Origin: Bombilactobacillus thymidiniphilus
GTDB taxonomy: Bacteria > Bacillota > Bacilli > Lactobacillales > Lactobacillaceae
Length of the DNA stretch: 64,000 nt
Assembly (NCBI RefSeq): GCF_023380245.1
Contig: NZ_CP093365.1
Location: forward strand, 186,001-250,000
Reading direction: 5' to 3'
The translations under genes were made by a program, and so were the position numbers. Positions 42,661 through 50,430 of this stretch are shown here, piece by piece (position 1 is the stretch's first letter; each line of letters opens with the position of its first letter). The notes under the pieces are model-generated. The model was not told where the DNA came from. It worked only from the letters and a program-made list of their open reading frames with translations, and ran no database searches.

Positions 42661-42692
42661 AAAAAAGTGATGTTCTCGCATCACTTTTTTTG
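42661..42692 (+). terminator. Terminator downstream of tRNA-Glu(CTC)
   Basis: AAAGTGATG / CATCACTTT with a 6-base loop and T-run. About 100 bases of AT-rich sequence with no visible gene separate it from the tRNA. Confidence 0.85.
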
Positions 42693-42712
42693 TACAACGT
42701 TGATCTATAAAA

Positions 42713-42738
42713 TTAAAAAACCGCTCATTAACAGTTAA
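42713..42738 (-). terminator. Weak terminator downstream of the HAD gene
   Basis: On the minus strand AACTG / CGGTT with an 8-base loop is followed by a T-run. It starts at the stop codon of the small ORF at 42735. Confidence 0.5.
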
Positions 42739-42836
42739 AATGAAATATAAGGACTAAGTTTAGCTATAGTAATCAAATATGCCAGTAAACCAACAACAAA
42801 ATACCCAAAATAGCTACTATTATTTTTCAAGTACAT
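42735..42836 (-). CDS. Possible 33-aa single-span membrane peptide overlapping the HAD gene
   Basis: An ATG at 42836, inside the last codons of the HAD gene and in another frame, opens a 33-codon ORF. It encodes a polar start (MYLKNNSS), one hydrophobic helix (about residues 9-27) and a short tail. It stops exactly where a terminator hairpin begins, which suggests it may be a real, coupled reading frame. I see no ribosome site, and AT-rich DNA easily yields such hydrophobic frames. No family is recognised. Treat it as a candidate only. Confidence 0.25.
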   Translation of the reverse strand: MYLKNNSSYFGYFVVGLLAYLITIAKLSPYISF

Positions 42837-43635
42837 ATTTTTTGAAAGCCTGCGCAATTCCTGCTTCATCATTAGTCAATGTCACATAATCAGCTTGCCT
42901 TTTGACAAAATCTGATCCATTGCCCATCGCTACTGCAACACCAGCAAAATCAAACATTGCTAAATCATTTTTTTCATCACCAATGGCTAAAACTTCTTGA
43001 TCACTCAACTGCAATTTAGCAGCTAACATGCGTAAGGCTGCTCCTTTACTAACATCAGGATGCATAATTTCCAAAAAATTATCCGCAGCTCGTACTATAT
43101 AATTATCTTGACCAAATTGTGCTTTTACTTGTGCTTCTTGCTTGTCTAATTGCATTTTGTCACCTACAAAAGCGCCCTTAATTAAATCGACATTATCAGA
43201 CAGTTCTTGTGGCGTTCTAATTTTAATACCTGCTTGATTCTCAAAAGCCTGTAAAACCGTAATCCGATTAACATCATGATTACTGGTATAAATAATACTT
43301 TGATTATCTAAAACATTATAAGCTAGATGGTTTTGCTTAGAATAATCATCTATTTGTTGATAAGTAGCCTTGGTAATACCATTTTGTGCCAAGATTTTAC
43401 CGCTAGCTGTAGCAATTGTCCCACCATTAAAAGTAATAACATATTGCTCCAAACCTTGGATAGCCAACTCCTGCAAAAAAATTTTAATGCCGGCCCATGG
43501 TCGGCCAGAACAAATAACTACCTTAATACCTTGTTGCAAAGCCTGCTTAATAACTTGTTTGGTCGAATTTAAAATTTCTCCTTGTGAATTTAGCAATGTA
43601 TCATCCACATCAATTGCTACCAATTTAATTGTCAT
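42820..43635 (-). CDS. Cof-type HAD-IIB phosphatase
   Basis: This is a 271-aa HAD-superfamily hydrolase of the Cof/YidA class, probably a sugar-phosphate phosphatase. Motif I is DVDDTLLNS (about residues 9-17), motif II VVICSGRPW, motif III Lys in KGAALRML, and motif IV GDEKNDLAMF near residue 220. It resembles the HAD protein at 3179-4051 in architecture but is a distinct paralogue. It is transcribed alone on the minus strand. The substrate is unknown. Confidence 0.92.
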   Translation of the reverse strand: MTIKLVAIDVDDTLLNSQGEILNSTKQVIKQALQQGIKVVICSGRPWAGIKIFLQELAIQGLEQYVITFNGGTIATASGKILAQNGITKATYQQIDDYSKQNHLAYNVLDNQSIIYTSNHDVNRITVLQAFENQAGIKIRTPQELSDNVDLIKGAFVGDKMQLDKQEAQVKAQFGQDNYIVRAADNFLEIMHPDVSKGAALRMLAAKLQLSDQEVLAIGDEKNDLAMFDFAGVAVAMGNGSDFVKRQADYVTLTNDEAGIAQAFKKYVLEK

Positions 43636-43747
43636 ATTTATCTCCCCAAAAAATTATAACGCTATCTCTAAATCATTTTAGCATTGCAAAATAATCTGTA
43701 CCAGTTAAAATGTAAAGGTATACAAATTATAGATAGTGGGGTTTCTT

Positions 43748-44839
43748 ATGACTAAACGGCAACTTGGACTTTCCATTTATCCCGACCATAGTAACTTTGA
43801 ACAAGATCAAAAATATTTAGAATTGGGTAAAAAATACGGCTTTTCACGAATTTTTATGAGTATGCTGGAAATTTCTGAAAGTGCTGCTGTTACGCATAAT
43901 AAATTCGCTAAAATAATTAATGTTGCTAACCAATTAGGCTATCAAACTATTTTAGACGTCTCCCCCAGCATCTTTGATCGCCTACAAATATCTTATAACG
44001 ACCTGTCATTTTTCAAAGATTTACAAGTTGCCGGAATTCGATTAGACCAATCCTTTGACGGAGCAACAGAAGCTATGCTTACGTATAATCCTTATAACTT
44101 AATTATTGAATTAAACCAAAGCAATAATGTTGCTTATTTGGACAATATTATTAGCTACCAAGCTAATAAACCGTTTCTTTATGGTTGTCATAATTTTTAT
44201 CCACAAAAGGGGACTGGATTGCCATTCGATTACTTTATGGCTTGTAACCGGCGCTTCAAGAAATATGGTTTGCACACAGCAGCCTTTGTTTCTAGTAATG
44301 TCGCTCAAATGGGACCATGGAAAATTAACGATGGTTTACCTACTCTAGAAGCTGATCGTTACTTACCAATTTCTGTGCAAGCGAAACATCTTTTTGCCAG
44401 TGAATTAATTGATGATGTCATTATTGGTAATGCTTATGCTAGTGAAACTGAACTCGCAAAATTAGCGCAACTCAATAAATATCAAATTGAATTTAATTTG
44501 CAATTATTGCCTAATATCAACCCAATTGAAAAAACCATTTTATTCAAACCGCAACATTTTAGGCGTGGTGATGTTAATACGCAAGTCATTCGATCGACTA
44601 TGCCGCGCGTCACTTATCGTTCTCAAACTAATCCGCCACATGATAATGATATAGTCTTTGAACGCGGTGATGTAATCATCGGTAATGACGATTTTAAAGT
44701 CTACAAAAATGAATTACAAATTGTCTTACAACCTCATCAAGATCCCCGCAAAAATAAAGTAGCCCACATTAATTCACAAGAATTAATGCTCTTAGATTTC
44801 ATCAAACCTTGGTCTAAATTTAAATTTCAAAAGCAATAA
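43748..44839 (+). CDS. DUF871 / MupG-like TIM-barrel protein
   Basis: This 363-aa protein has the N-terminal TIM barrel of the DUF871 family (QLGLSIYPDHSNFEQD, FSRIFMSML, GIRLDQSF, LPTLEADRYLP) and a smaller C-terminal cyclophilin-like domain (about residue 245 onward, with FERGDVIIGND). Some members are MupG 6-phospho-N-acetylmuramidases that recycle MurNAc. Others, common in lactobacilli, lie beside PTS genes and have no proven substrate. No PTS or murQ gene is near here, so MupG activity is only a possibility. The GTG at 43736 is rejected in favour of ATG 43748. Confidence 0.85.
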   Translation: MTKRQLGLSIYPDHSNFEQDQKYLELGKKYGFSRIFMSMLEISESAAVTHNKFAKIINVANQLGYQTILDVSPSIFDRLQISYNDLSFFKDLQVAGIRLDQSFDGATEAMLTYNPYNLIIELNQSNNVAYLDNIISYQANKPFLYGCHNFYPQKGTGLPFDYFMACNRRFKKYGLHTAAFVSSNVAQMGPWKINDGLPTLEADRYLPISVQAKHLFASELIDDVIIGNAYASETELAKLAQLNKYQIEFNLQLLPNINPIEKTILFKPQHFRRGDVNTQVIRSTMPRVTYRSQTNPPHDNDIVFERGDVIIGNDDFKVYKNELQIVLQPHQDPRKNKVAHINSQELMLLDFIKPWSKFKFQKQ

Positions 44840-44897
44840 AAAGCTACCAACAAAATGATAGATGTTATTGTTTTCTAATATGTACAACAATAAGTTT

Positions 44898-44935
44898 TTA
44901 AAAGCAGCTTTTCCAAATAGAAAAGCTGCTTTTTA
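44898..44935 (+). terminator. Terminator after the DUF871 gene
   Basis: AAAAGCAGCTTTTC / GAAAAGCTGCTTTT, a 14-bp perfect stem with a 6-base loop and T-run. Confidence 0.92.
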
Positions 44936-45144
44936 ATCAGGTCATCGGGGAAAAAATATTTTTGAAGTTTTTGAGGTTAATATTAGTTCAAATAATTGGA
45001 TAGTTAAAGCTTTTCATGACCTGCATGCTCATTATAGAACATCAAAGTGAAAGTATGCACATAATTTGGCTTGTAATTAATCTTTAGTTTCTATTTTTTT
45101 ATTGACCATATATAATAATAAAATCAGCTTAACAAGGGAGTGTT
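44936..45144. other. Non-coding stretch before glyA
   Basis: The gap from the DUF871 stop to glyA is about 305 bases. Apart from the terminator above and the glyA ribosome site AAGGGAG I see no gene, riboswitch or clear promoter in it. TATAAT at 45111-45116 could be a -10 element, but no good -35 accompanies it. Confidence 0.5.
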
Positions 45145-45147
45145 ATG

Positions 45148-46377
45148 ATGGATTATCAACAACAAGATCCACAATTATGGCAAGCAATCGCCGCAGAAAA
45201 TCAGCGTCAAAAACAAAATATTGAATTAATTGCTTCAGAAAATATTGTTTCCCAAGGCGTCTTAAATGCTCAAGGATCCATTCTAACTAATAAATATGCT
45301 GAAGGTTACCCTGGAAAAAGATATTACGGTGGCACCCAATATATTGATGTAATTGAACAATTAGCCATTGACCGTGCCAAGGAATTATTTCACGCATCAT
45401 ACGTTAATGTGCAGCCTCATTCCGGATCACAAGCTAATGAAGCAGCTTATCGTGCTTTAATTAAGCCTGGTGATCGTGTTCTAGGCATGAACTTGGATGC
45501 CGGCGGTCATTTAACGCACGGTTCAGCCGTTAATTTTTCCGGTAAAACTTATGAATTTCACGCTTATGGCGTAGATAATCAAGGCTTCCTTGATTATGAA
45601 GCGATTGCCCAATTAGCAATACAAGTGCGACCACAGTTAATTGTCGCTGGAGCTTCTGCTTATAGCCGACAAATTGATTTTCGCAAATTTCGCCAAATTG
45701 CCGATAGTGTCAATGCTAAATTAATGGTTGATATGGCACACATCGCTGGTTTAGTAGCAACTGATTTACATCCTAGCCCGGTTGGTATTGCTGATATCGT
45801 AACCACCACGACACACAAAACTTTGCGTGGCCCGCGTGGAGGAATGATTTTAGCAGACCAGAAATATGCCAAAAAAATTAACAGTGCTGTTTTTCCCGGT
45901 ACACAAGGTGGTCCACTAGAACATGTTATTGCAGCTAAGGCTGTTGCCTTGTACGAAGCTTTGCAACCCGAATTTACAACCTATATGCAACAAGTCATTA
46001 CAAACGCGCAGGCAATGGCAGCTGTCTTTAACCAAGAAAATAATTTAAACGTTCTAACAGGTGGTACTGACAATCACCTCATGACTTTAGATTTGAGCCA
46101 AACACCACTCAATGGCGCCCAAGCCCAAGACTTGTTGGATATCTTGCACATCACAACCAATAAGGAAGCAATCCCCAATGATCCCCTTCCTCCTTCACAA
46201 ACTTCCGGGCTGCGCTTAGGGACACCTGCAATTACAAGCCGTGGTTTCTTGGAAAATGACAGTCAACAAACTGCTGAACTAATCATTGCAGCTTTTAAGA
46301 ACTATAATAATCCGCGACAATTAAGCAAAATTAAAGAACAAGTTTTACAACTCACCAGTAAACATCCACTTATATAA
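45148..46377 (+). CDS. glyA: Serine hydroxymethyltransferase
   Basis: GlyA converts serine and tetrahydrofolate to glycine and methylene-THF, the main one-carbon source. The protein of about 409 aa has the N-terminal [37 protein letters not shown] and the PLP-lysine motif [15 protein letters not shown] (about residue 222). The C-terminus has [15 protein letters not shown]. Two adjacent ATGs (45145, 45148) are possible; the second is better spaced from AAGGGAG. In many Firmicutes glyA lies between ywlC and upp; here that pair overlaps and glyA has its own locus. Confidence 0.97.
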   Translation: MDYQQQDPQLWQAIAAENQRQKQNIELIASENIVSQGVLNAQGSILTNKYAEGYPGKRYYGGTQYIDVIEQLAIDRAKELFHASYVNVQPHSGSQANEAAYRALIKPGDRVLGMNLDAGGHLTHGSAVNFSGKTYEFHAYGVDNQGFLDYEAIAQLAIQVRPQLIVAGASAYSRQIDFRKFRQIADSVNAKLMVDMAHIAGLVATDLHPSPVGIADIVTTTTHKTLRGPRGGMILADQKYAKKINSAVFPGTQGGPLEHVIAAKAVALYEALQPEFTTYMQQVITNAQAMAAVFNQENNLNVLTGGTDNHLMTLDLSQTPLNGAQAQDLLDILHITTNKEAIPNDPLPPSQTSGLRLGTPAITSRGFLENDSQQTAELIIAAFKNYNNPRQLSKIKEQVLQLTSKHPLI

Positions 46378-46379
46378 CT

Positions 46380-46421
46380 AAAATGCTCTAGATTAATTAA
46401 TAATCTAGAGCATTTTTTTAC
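46380..46421. terminator. Bidirectional terminator between glyA and pepD
   Basis: AAATGCTCTAGATTA / TAATCTAGAGCATTT, a perfect 15-bp stem with a 5-base loop and a T-run; it serves both convergent genes. Confidence 0.92.
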
Positions 46422-47845
46422 AAATTCAGATCAGTTTTAAAATTTAAAGGTGATAGTTCTGTAGCTTTAGTCAATAACTTGGCTGCTAATTGTCGATATT
46501 GCTCCGCAGCATAATCAGCCATTTGCGCCGATTGTTGTGTCAAAAAGTCTGTCAACATCGCCTGATCACTATATTCGAGAGCTTGCTGATCAATTTGGCG
46601 CACTTGTTGGTTTAGGTGTACGTTAATTTTTTTCTGATAATCGTGCAGCATAGATCCTAATTCAGGATAATGCGCATCTACTAAAACACCTACTAATTTA
46701 TATAACCAATAAGCTGAATCAAAATCTGCTGGCAACTTACCTTTTCGATAAAACACCGGCGTTTGTTTCATGCCTAAATAAAACGGCACATAAACACTTT
46801 GAGCAGTCACGCCCAATGCTAACCAATGTAAACAAGCTATTGCTTGATTATCAAAATTTCTAATTTGCAGTAAATGGGATTCTTGCGTTTTAGCTAAACT
46901 AATCGGACGAAAATCATGATGTTGTGCTTTAGGATTTAATAAATCATAAGGTGTTTGTTGGTAATGTGAACTCAAATACATTTTGGCATCATCGATACTT
47001 AATTTACGTTGTGGACGCAAGTAAAATGGCAAATCTTCACTAGTTGGCTGAACTTCTTTATCAAAATCAGAAAATTGTTGTTGTCCCCACCAAACACGTG
47101 GCGTATTATAATGTTCGTCAAAATCACCGCGCGTCCCAAAAATCAAGCGAAAATTAAAATGATCCGGTTGTGGATTGAGCTGATTATCAATCACGAATTC
47201 TTTTAAATCATCTTTAAACATAAAATTATAATTATCTTCAAAATCCACTTCTTGAATAGCAACTTGATTGGCAATAACCGCATAACAATCGTCCGGAATA
47301 CGTTGAGCTAACCATTGATGCCCGCAAACAATTTCCATATACCAAGCTTCTTTGACATCAGCGAACAAGACACCATTTGACTCACAAGTTCCATATTTTT
47401 CTACAATGGATCCTAGGCGCTCAATCGCGGCGCGAGCAGTCTTAACATATGGCAAAACACAAGTTACCATTGCTTCTTCGCCAATTCCCTCAGCTACTAA
47501 AGGATCTGCCCCTAGTGCCGTGGCATTTGTGTAAGTACTTTCTGTAGCGCTCATTGCCACACCAAATTCATTAAAGCCACTTTCCTCAAACTTTCCCTCT
47601 TTGTCTGTCCATTCCGGTGTAGCAGTATATTTATAGCGTATTTTGGGTAATGTTAGTCGAAATTGATTGACTTTCGAAATAAAACATGGATTTTCTTTAT
47701 ATTCTTTCCGTGAATGGACAATAAAATGCTTGGGCAATGATGCACTGGCATCTTCATTGCGTCCAATGATAATAGAACCGTCAATCGTAGCTTTTTTACC
47801 AATTAAAATACTCGTACAAGAACTAGTTCTGTGGTTATTACTCAT
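46418..47845 (-). CDS. pepD: Dipeptidase, C69 family (PepD/PepDA)
   Basis: This is an Ntn-hydrolase dipeptidase with broad specificity, used by lactic acid bacteria to finish peptide breakdown. The 475-aa protein has the C69 N-terminus with catalytic Cys10 in SSCTSILIGKKATIDG, then IIGRNEDA, and the typical ESGFNEFGVAMSATES and YGTCESNGVLFADVKEAWYMEI segments. No signal peptide is present, so it acts in the cytosol. The gene follows the acetyltransferase gene by 17 bases on the same strand. Several paralogues usually exist in lactobacilli, so the suffix letter is not assigned. Confidence 0.93.
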   Translation of the reverse strand: MSNNHRTSSCTSILIGKKATIDGSIIIGRNEDASASLPKHFIVHSRKEYKENPCFISKVNQFRLTLPKIRYKYTATPEWTDKEGKFEESGFNEFGVAMSATESTYTNATALGADPLVAEGIGEEAMVTCVLPYVKTARAAIERLGSIVEKYGTCESNGVLFADVKEAWYMEIVCGHQWLAQRIPDDCYAVIANQVAIQEVDFEDNYNFMFKDDLKEFVIDNQLNPQPDHFNFRLIFGTRGDFDEHYNTPRVWWGQQQFSDFDKEVQPTSEDLPFYLRPQRKLSIDDAKMYLSSHYQQTPYDLLNPKAQHHDFRPISLAKTQESHLLQIRNFDNQAIACLHWLALGVTAQSVYVPFYLGMKQTPVFYRKGKLPADFDSAYWLYKLVGVLVDAHYPELGSMLHDYQKKINVHLNQQVRQIDQQALEYSDQAMLTDFLTQQSAQMADYAAEQYRQLAAKLLTKATELSPLNFKTDLNL

Positions 47846-47862
47846 TTTTTATCCACCTCCTA

Positions 47863-48456
47863 TTATTCAAACTCATCAACCAAATCTTGTTCACTTTGCT
47901 GATCAATTTGCCGCTGTACAACTGCTGGGACACCATAAGCCAAAGAATTATCTGGTAAATCATGTACCACTACCGCACCAGCACCAATAACACAACCACT
48001 ACCAATACTAACACCTGATAAAACAGTGACATTAGCCCCAAACCAGCAATTGTCACCGATTGTAATTGGTTTGCCTGTTTCGATTTTTAGATTGCGTGCA
48101 GCACTAGTTAAAGGATGCTCCGGTGTCGCCAAAGTGACTTGCGGACCAAATAAAACATTATCTCCAATCGTGATCAAACCATCATCCATAAAATAACAAT
48201 TATGATTCACGAAGCAATGCGCACCAATTGTAATATTGACGCCATAATCGACCATAAAAGGTCCCAGTATAGTTGTATCAATAAGATTTTGTTGTAATAA
48301 TTCTTCTAAAATATGTTGTCGTTGTTCTTCTTCTATAAGCGAAGTTTGATTCAATTGTTCACATAATTTTTTAGCGTGTAACCATTTTTTAGCTAATTTT
48401 TTGTTGCCTGAAGCTAAATACCAATCACCAGAAATCATCTTAGTAAATTCATCCAT
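47863..48456 (-). CDS. Hexapeptide-repeat sugar O-acetyltransferase (maltose/galactoside acetyltransferase type)
   Basis: This 197-aa protein has the N-terminal Mac domain (MISGDWYLASGNKKLAKKW) and a left-handed beta-helix of hexapeptide repeats (about residues 70-185). The latter includes FVNHNCYFMDDGLITIGDNV, the catalytic His in TPEHPL, and CWFGANVTVLSGVSIGSGCVIGAGAVV. It transfers acetyl from acetyl-CoA to a sugar hydroxyl; the substrate is unknown. A C-terminal tail rich in Gln, Asp and Glu follows AYGVPA. It is upstream of pepD on the same strand. Confidence 0.9.
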   Translation of the reverse strand: MDEFTKMISGDWYLASGNKKLAKKWLHAKKLCEQLNQTSLIEEEQRQHILEELLQQNLIDTTILGPFMVDYGVNITIGAHCFVNHNCYFMDDGLITIGDNVLFGPQVTLATPEHPLTSAARNLKIETGKPITIGDNCWFGANVTVLSGVSIGSGCVIGAGAVVVHDLPDNSLAYGVPAVVQRQIDQQSEQDLVDEFE

Positions 48457-48529
48457 GCAAATCCCTCACATCATAATTTACTTCAATTGTAGTGATAAGC
48501 AGTTTTAGAAGCAAATTTTATTATTAGTC

Positions 48530-48558
48530 TTGACAGCTTCACCATTATTGTATATCAT
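48530..48558 (+). promoter_or_regulatory. Sigma-A promoter of tRNA-Gln(CTG)
   Basis: Perfect TTGACA (48530-48535), 17-base spacer, TATCAT (48553-48558); start near 48565. Confidence 0.88.
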
Positions 48559-48588
48559 TTTACTTGTCGTTTGAAATGCTATGTCCAC

Positions 48589-48661
48589 TGGGTATTCGCC
48601 AAATTGGTAAGGCAACGGACTCTGAATCCGTAATTTGTAGGTTCGAGCCCTACATACCCAA
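48589..48661 (+). tRNA. tRNA-Gln (anticodon CTG)
   Basis: The 73-nt cloverleaf has acceptor TGGGTAT/ATACCCA, anticodon stem ACGGA/TCCGT with loop CTCTGAA (anticodon CTG, codon CAG) and a normal TTCGAGC T-loop. CCA is not encoded. It has its own promoter and terminator. Confidence 0.93.
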
Positions 48662-48669
48662 TCAATATT

Positions 48670-48700
48670 AAACATCAAGCTAGTTGCTTGATGTTTTTTT
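48670..48700 (+). terminator. Terminator of tRNA-Gln
   Basis: AAACATCAAGC / GCTTGATGTTT with a 5-base loop and a T-run. Confidence 0.9.
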
Positions 48701-48712
48701 GTGACTAACAAT

Positions 48713-48742
48713 AAAAAACCAGACTACAAAAGTAGTCCGGTC
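48713..48742 (-). terminator. Terminator downstream of the histidine kinase gene
   Basis: On the minus strand CCGGACTAC / GTAGTCTGG with loop TTTT is followed by TTTTTT. No response regulator gene lies between the kinase and this hairpin. Confidence 0.9.
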
Positions 48743-48768
48743 ACTATTTAACTTGTTAACATTGCAGG

Positions 48769-50079
48769 TTAATTGATTATTGTCAAACTAATACGCAAGT
48801 GGTCACCAATAATATGCGTGTTTAACAATAAATTAGATTCCTTACTAATTAATTCTCTAACATTACCCAAGCCCAGGCCCTCATGTTTATCCTTAGTCGT
48901 ATACCCTGAACGGAATAGCTGATTAACATTATCCAATGGCTTACATTGATTATCAATAATAATTGTCGCAGTATCACCATCAGCATTAAATGCACATCGA
49001 AATATTTTAGCACCAATTTGCTGCACTTGTTCCAGTGCATTATCTAATAAAATACCTATAATGCGAACAATCGCCAAGATGTTATTGGCTTTAATAAAAA
49101 TTGGTTGCGTCAATTCTACATCTAAAGAAATATTAGCTTCCTTAGCTAACAAAAATTTTTGAATAATTAATCCGCGGATCGGATCATTTTGCAAATAATC
49201 AATGTTTGCAATGGTTGACTGACGCAAATCTTGCTTAACAGGCTGCTGTTTTAGCAATTCTTGATAGTACTTATCAAATTGTGGCGAATGCTGCTCTTTT
49301 ACAAAACCATCTAGTGATAACAAAATATTTTGATAATCATGTTTAAAACGCCGCATCTCATCATATTCACTTTCAATAACCTTCAAATATTGGCGCAATT
49401 CTTTGTCTTGTTTTAACTTTTGTGTTGCTTCGGCGTTAGCCAGATAAGATCTGATGTATAAACGCGACATGAAAAAAGAAAAGATTATAAAGAGCAAATA
49501 TAAATAGAAAACAATAAAAATTGACTGCACCATCAATTTTTTTATTTGTAAAAACACAATCGCAGCTTCCCAAAGAATGAATAAAACAAATGAAAACCAG
49601 AACAACTGTTTATCTATTTTCAAAAAAACAATTTGCCTAATAAAATCAGTCATTTTACTAAAAAAGCTATAAATAATAAAAATAAAAACAAACAATAAAA
49701 CAAATTTAATTGCCAAAAATACTATCAAATCAACAGTTAAATTATCAATTGTATTATAGAAAACCAAATATATAATCTGTTCCAAAATTTCAAATGACAG
49801 TACAATTGCAATACTAAAAATTTTTATAAGACCATAGTAATGGTCTAATTTAAATGACCTGCTTTTAATCATTTTTAAAATCATTGTCACAATTAGCCAA
49901 ATAACAATGTAGCTATCACCAATAAGATTTCCTATCAAGCCCCATCCTAATGCAGCCAAAATATCTGTAACAAAATATCTTTTTTGATGATCATAAGCTA
50001 AAAAATGTTCCAAAATTAAAATTAAATAAATCAAGGATGAATCTTCTAGCCAATCAAACCACATATTGACAATTATCAT
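48769..50079 (-). CDS. AgrC/BlpH-like peptide-sensing histidine kinase (GHKL, HPK10 type), without a response regulator
   Basis: This is a 436-aa sensor kinase. The first 210 residues hold about six transmembrane helices with no other domain, as in peptide-pheromone receptors. A coiled linker leads to the phospho-accepting His at about residue 247 in RRFKHDYQNILLSLDG. The GHKL ATPase domain follows, with the N-box in LLDNALEQV (about 345) and the G-box in EGLGLGNVRELI (about 407). ATG 50079 lies 6 bases after the stop of the GG-leader peptide gene, and its ribosome site AAAGG is inside that gene's last codons, so the two are coupled. No LytTR response regulator is present in this window. Confidence 0.9.
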   Translation of the reverse strand: MIIVNMWFDWLEDSSLIYLILILEHFLAYDHQKRYFVTDILAALGWGLIGNLIGDSYIVIWLIVTMILKMIKSRSFKLDHYYGLIKIFSIAIVLSFEILEQIIYLVFYNTIDNLTVDLIVFLAIKFVLLFVFIFIIYSFFSKMTDFIRQIVFLKIDKQLFWFSFVLFILWEAAIVFLQIKKLMVQSIFIVFYLYLLFIIFSFFMSRLYIRSYLANAEATQKLKQDKELRQYLKVIESEYDEMRRFKHDYQNILLSLDGFVKEQHSPQFDKYYQELLKQQPVKQDLRQSTIANIDYLQNDPIRGLIIQKFLLAKEANISLDVELTQPIFIKANNILAIVRIIGILLDNALEQVQQIGAKIFRCAFNADGDTATIIIDNQCKPLDNVNQLFRSGYTTKDKHEGLGLGNVRELISKESNLLLNTHIIGDHLRISLTIIN

Positions 50080-50085
50080 GGTTTA

Positions 50086-50211
50086 TTAACCTTTTAAATG
50101 ATTGTAGATCCAACCTAGAACACTACCATTGCTTCCACAAAACAAATTAAAATTAGACACCGTTGCTCCACCATTGATTTGTTTTAGTTCCTGATCAGAT
50201 AGATTCTTCAT
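50086..50211 (-). CDS. Double-glycine-leader peptide, probable pheromone or small bacteriocin precursor
   Basis: This 41-codon gene encodes the leader MKNLSDQELKQINGG, a textbook GG-type leader with hydrophobic residues at -4, -7 and -12. A mature peptide of 26 residues beginning ATVSNFNLFCG and ending GWIYNHLKG follows. The mature part is amphipathic, slightly basic and has one Cys. Such leaders are cut and exported by peptidase-C39 ABC transporters. The gene immediately precedes a polytopic histidine kinase, the arrangement of inducing-peptide/receptor pairs in lactic acid bacteria. No C39 transporter is present in this window. Pheromone rather than bacteriocin is my inference from size and neighbour. 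ATG 50211 has a G-rich ribosome site. Confidence 0.82.
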   Translation of the reverse strand: MKNLSDQELKQINGGATVSNFNLFCGSNGSVLGWIYNHLKG

Positions 50212-50279
50212 AAATAAAACCCCCAAATTAATTTTGGACCATTCAACATATAAATTTCATGCATGACCCAACTTAATTT

Positions 50280-50309
50280 ATTATATGCTTTAATTTATGG
50301 CAAAAGCAA
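50280..50309 (-). promoter_or_regulatory. Putative promoter of the GG-peptide/histidine kinase operon
   Basis: On the minus strand, TTGCTT (50309-50304), an 18-base spacer and a perfect TATAAT (50285-50280). The leader of about 60 bases contains TCCAAA/TTTGGG around ATTAA (about 50239-50223), which would pair with the G-rich ribosome site. I see no clear LytTR-type direct repeats. Confidence 0.55.
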
Positions 50310-50430
50310 CTGATCATTAATAATAAAATATACAATTTAATAAGTTTAATTCAATTATCTGGAATATTTTATTTGAAAATTTCTTTATAGTAGAGTACCA
50401 GCATTCAAAAATAACTTATTTAAGAATATT

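Noticed and set aside
44936-45060. A minus-strand stretch reading roughly HTFTLMFYNEHAGHEKL that loosely recalls the end of an IS3-type transposase
   Set aside because: The resemblance is confined to a few residues around FYN, stops interrupt it, and no inverted repeats or other transposase parts are present.
44840-45144. Possible riboswitch (for example THF or glycine type) ahead of glyA
   Set aside because: Beyond the terminator hairpin of the previous gene I could find no conserved core or alternative helix, so it is called non-coding only.
48769-50079. The kinase as a citrate/malate-type or LytS-type sensor
   Set aside because: No PAS, GAF or 5TM-LYT domain is visible; the six-helix input region, the HDYQNILLSL phospho-acceptor box and the adjacent GG-leader peptide fit the peptide-pheromone receptor class.
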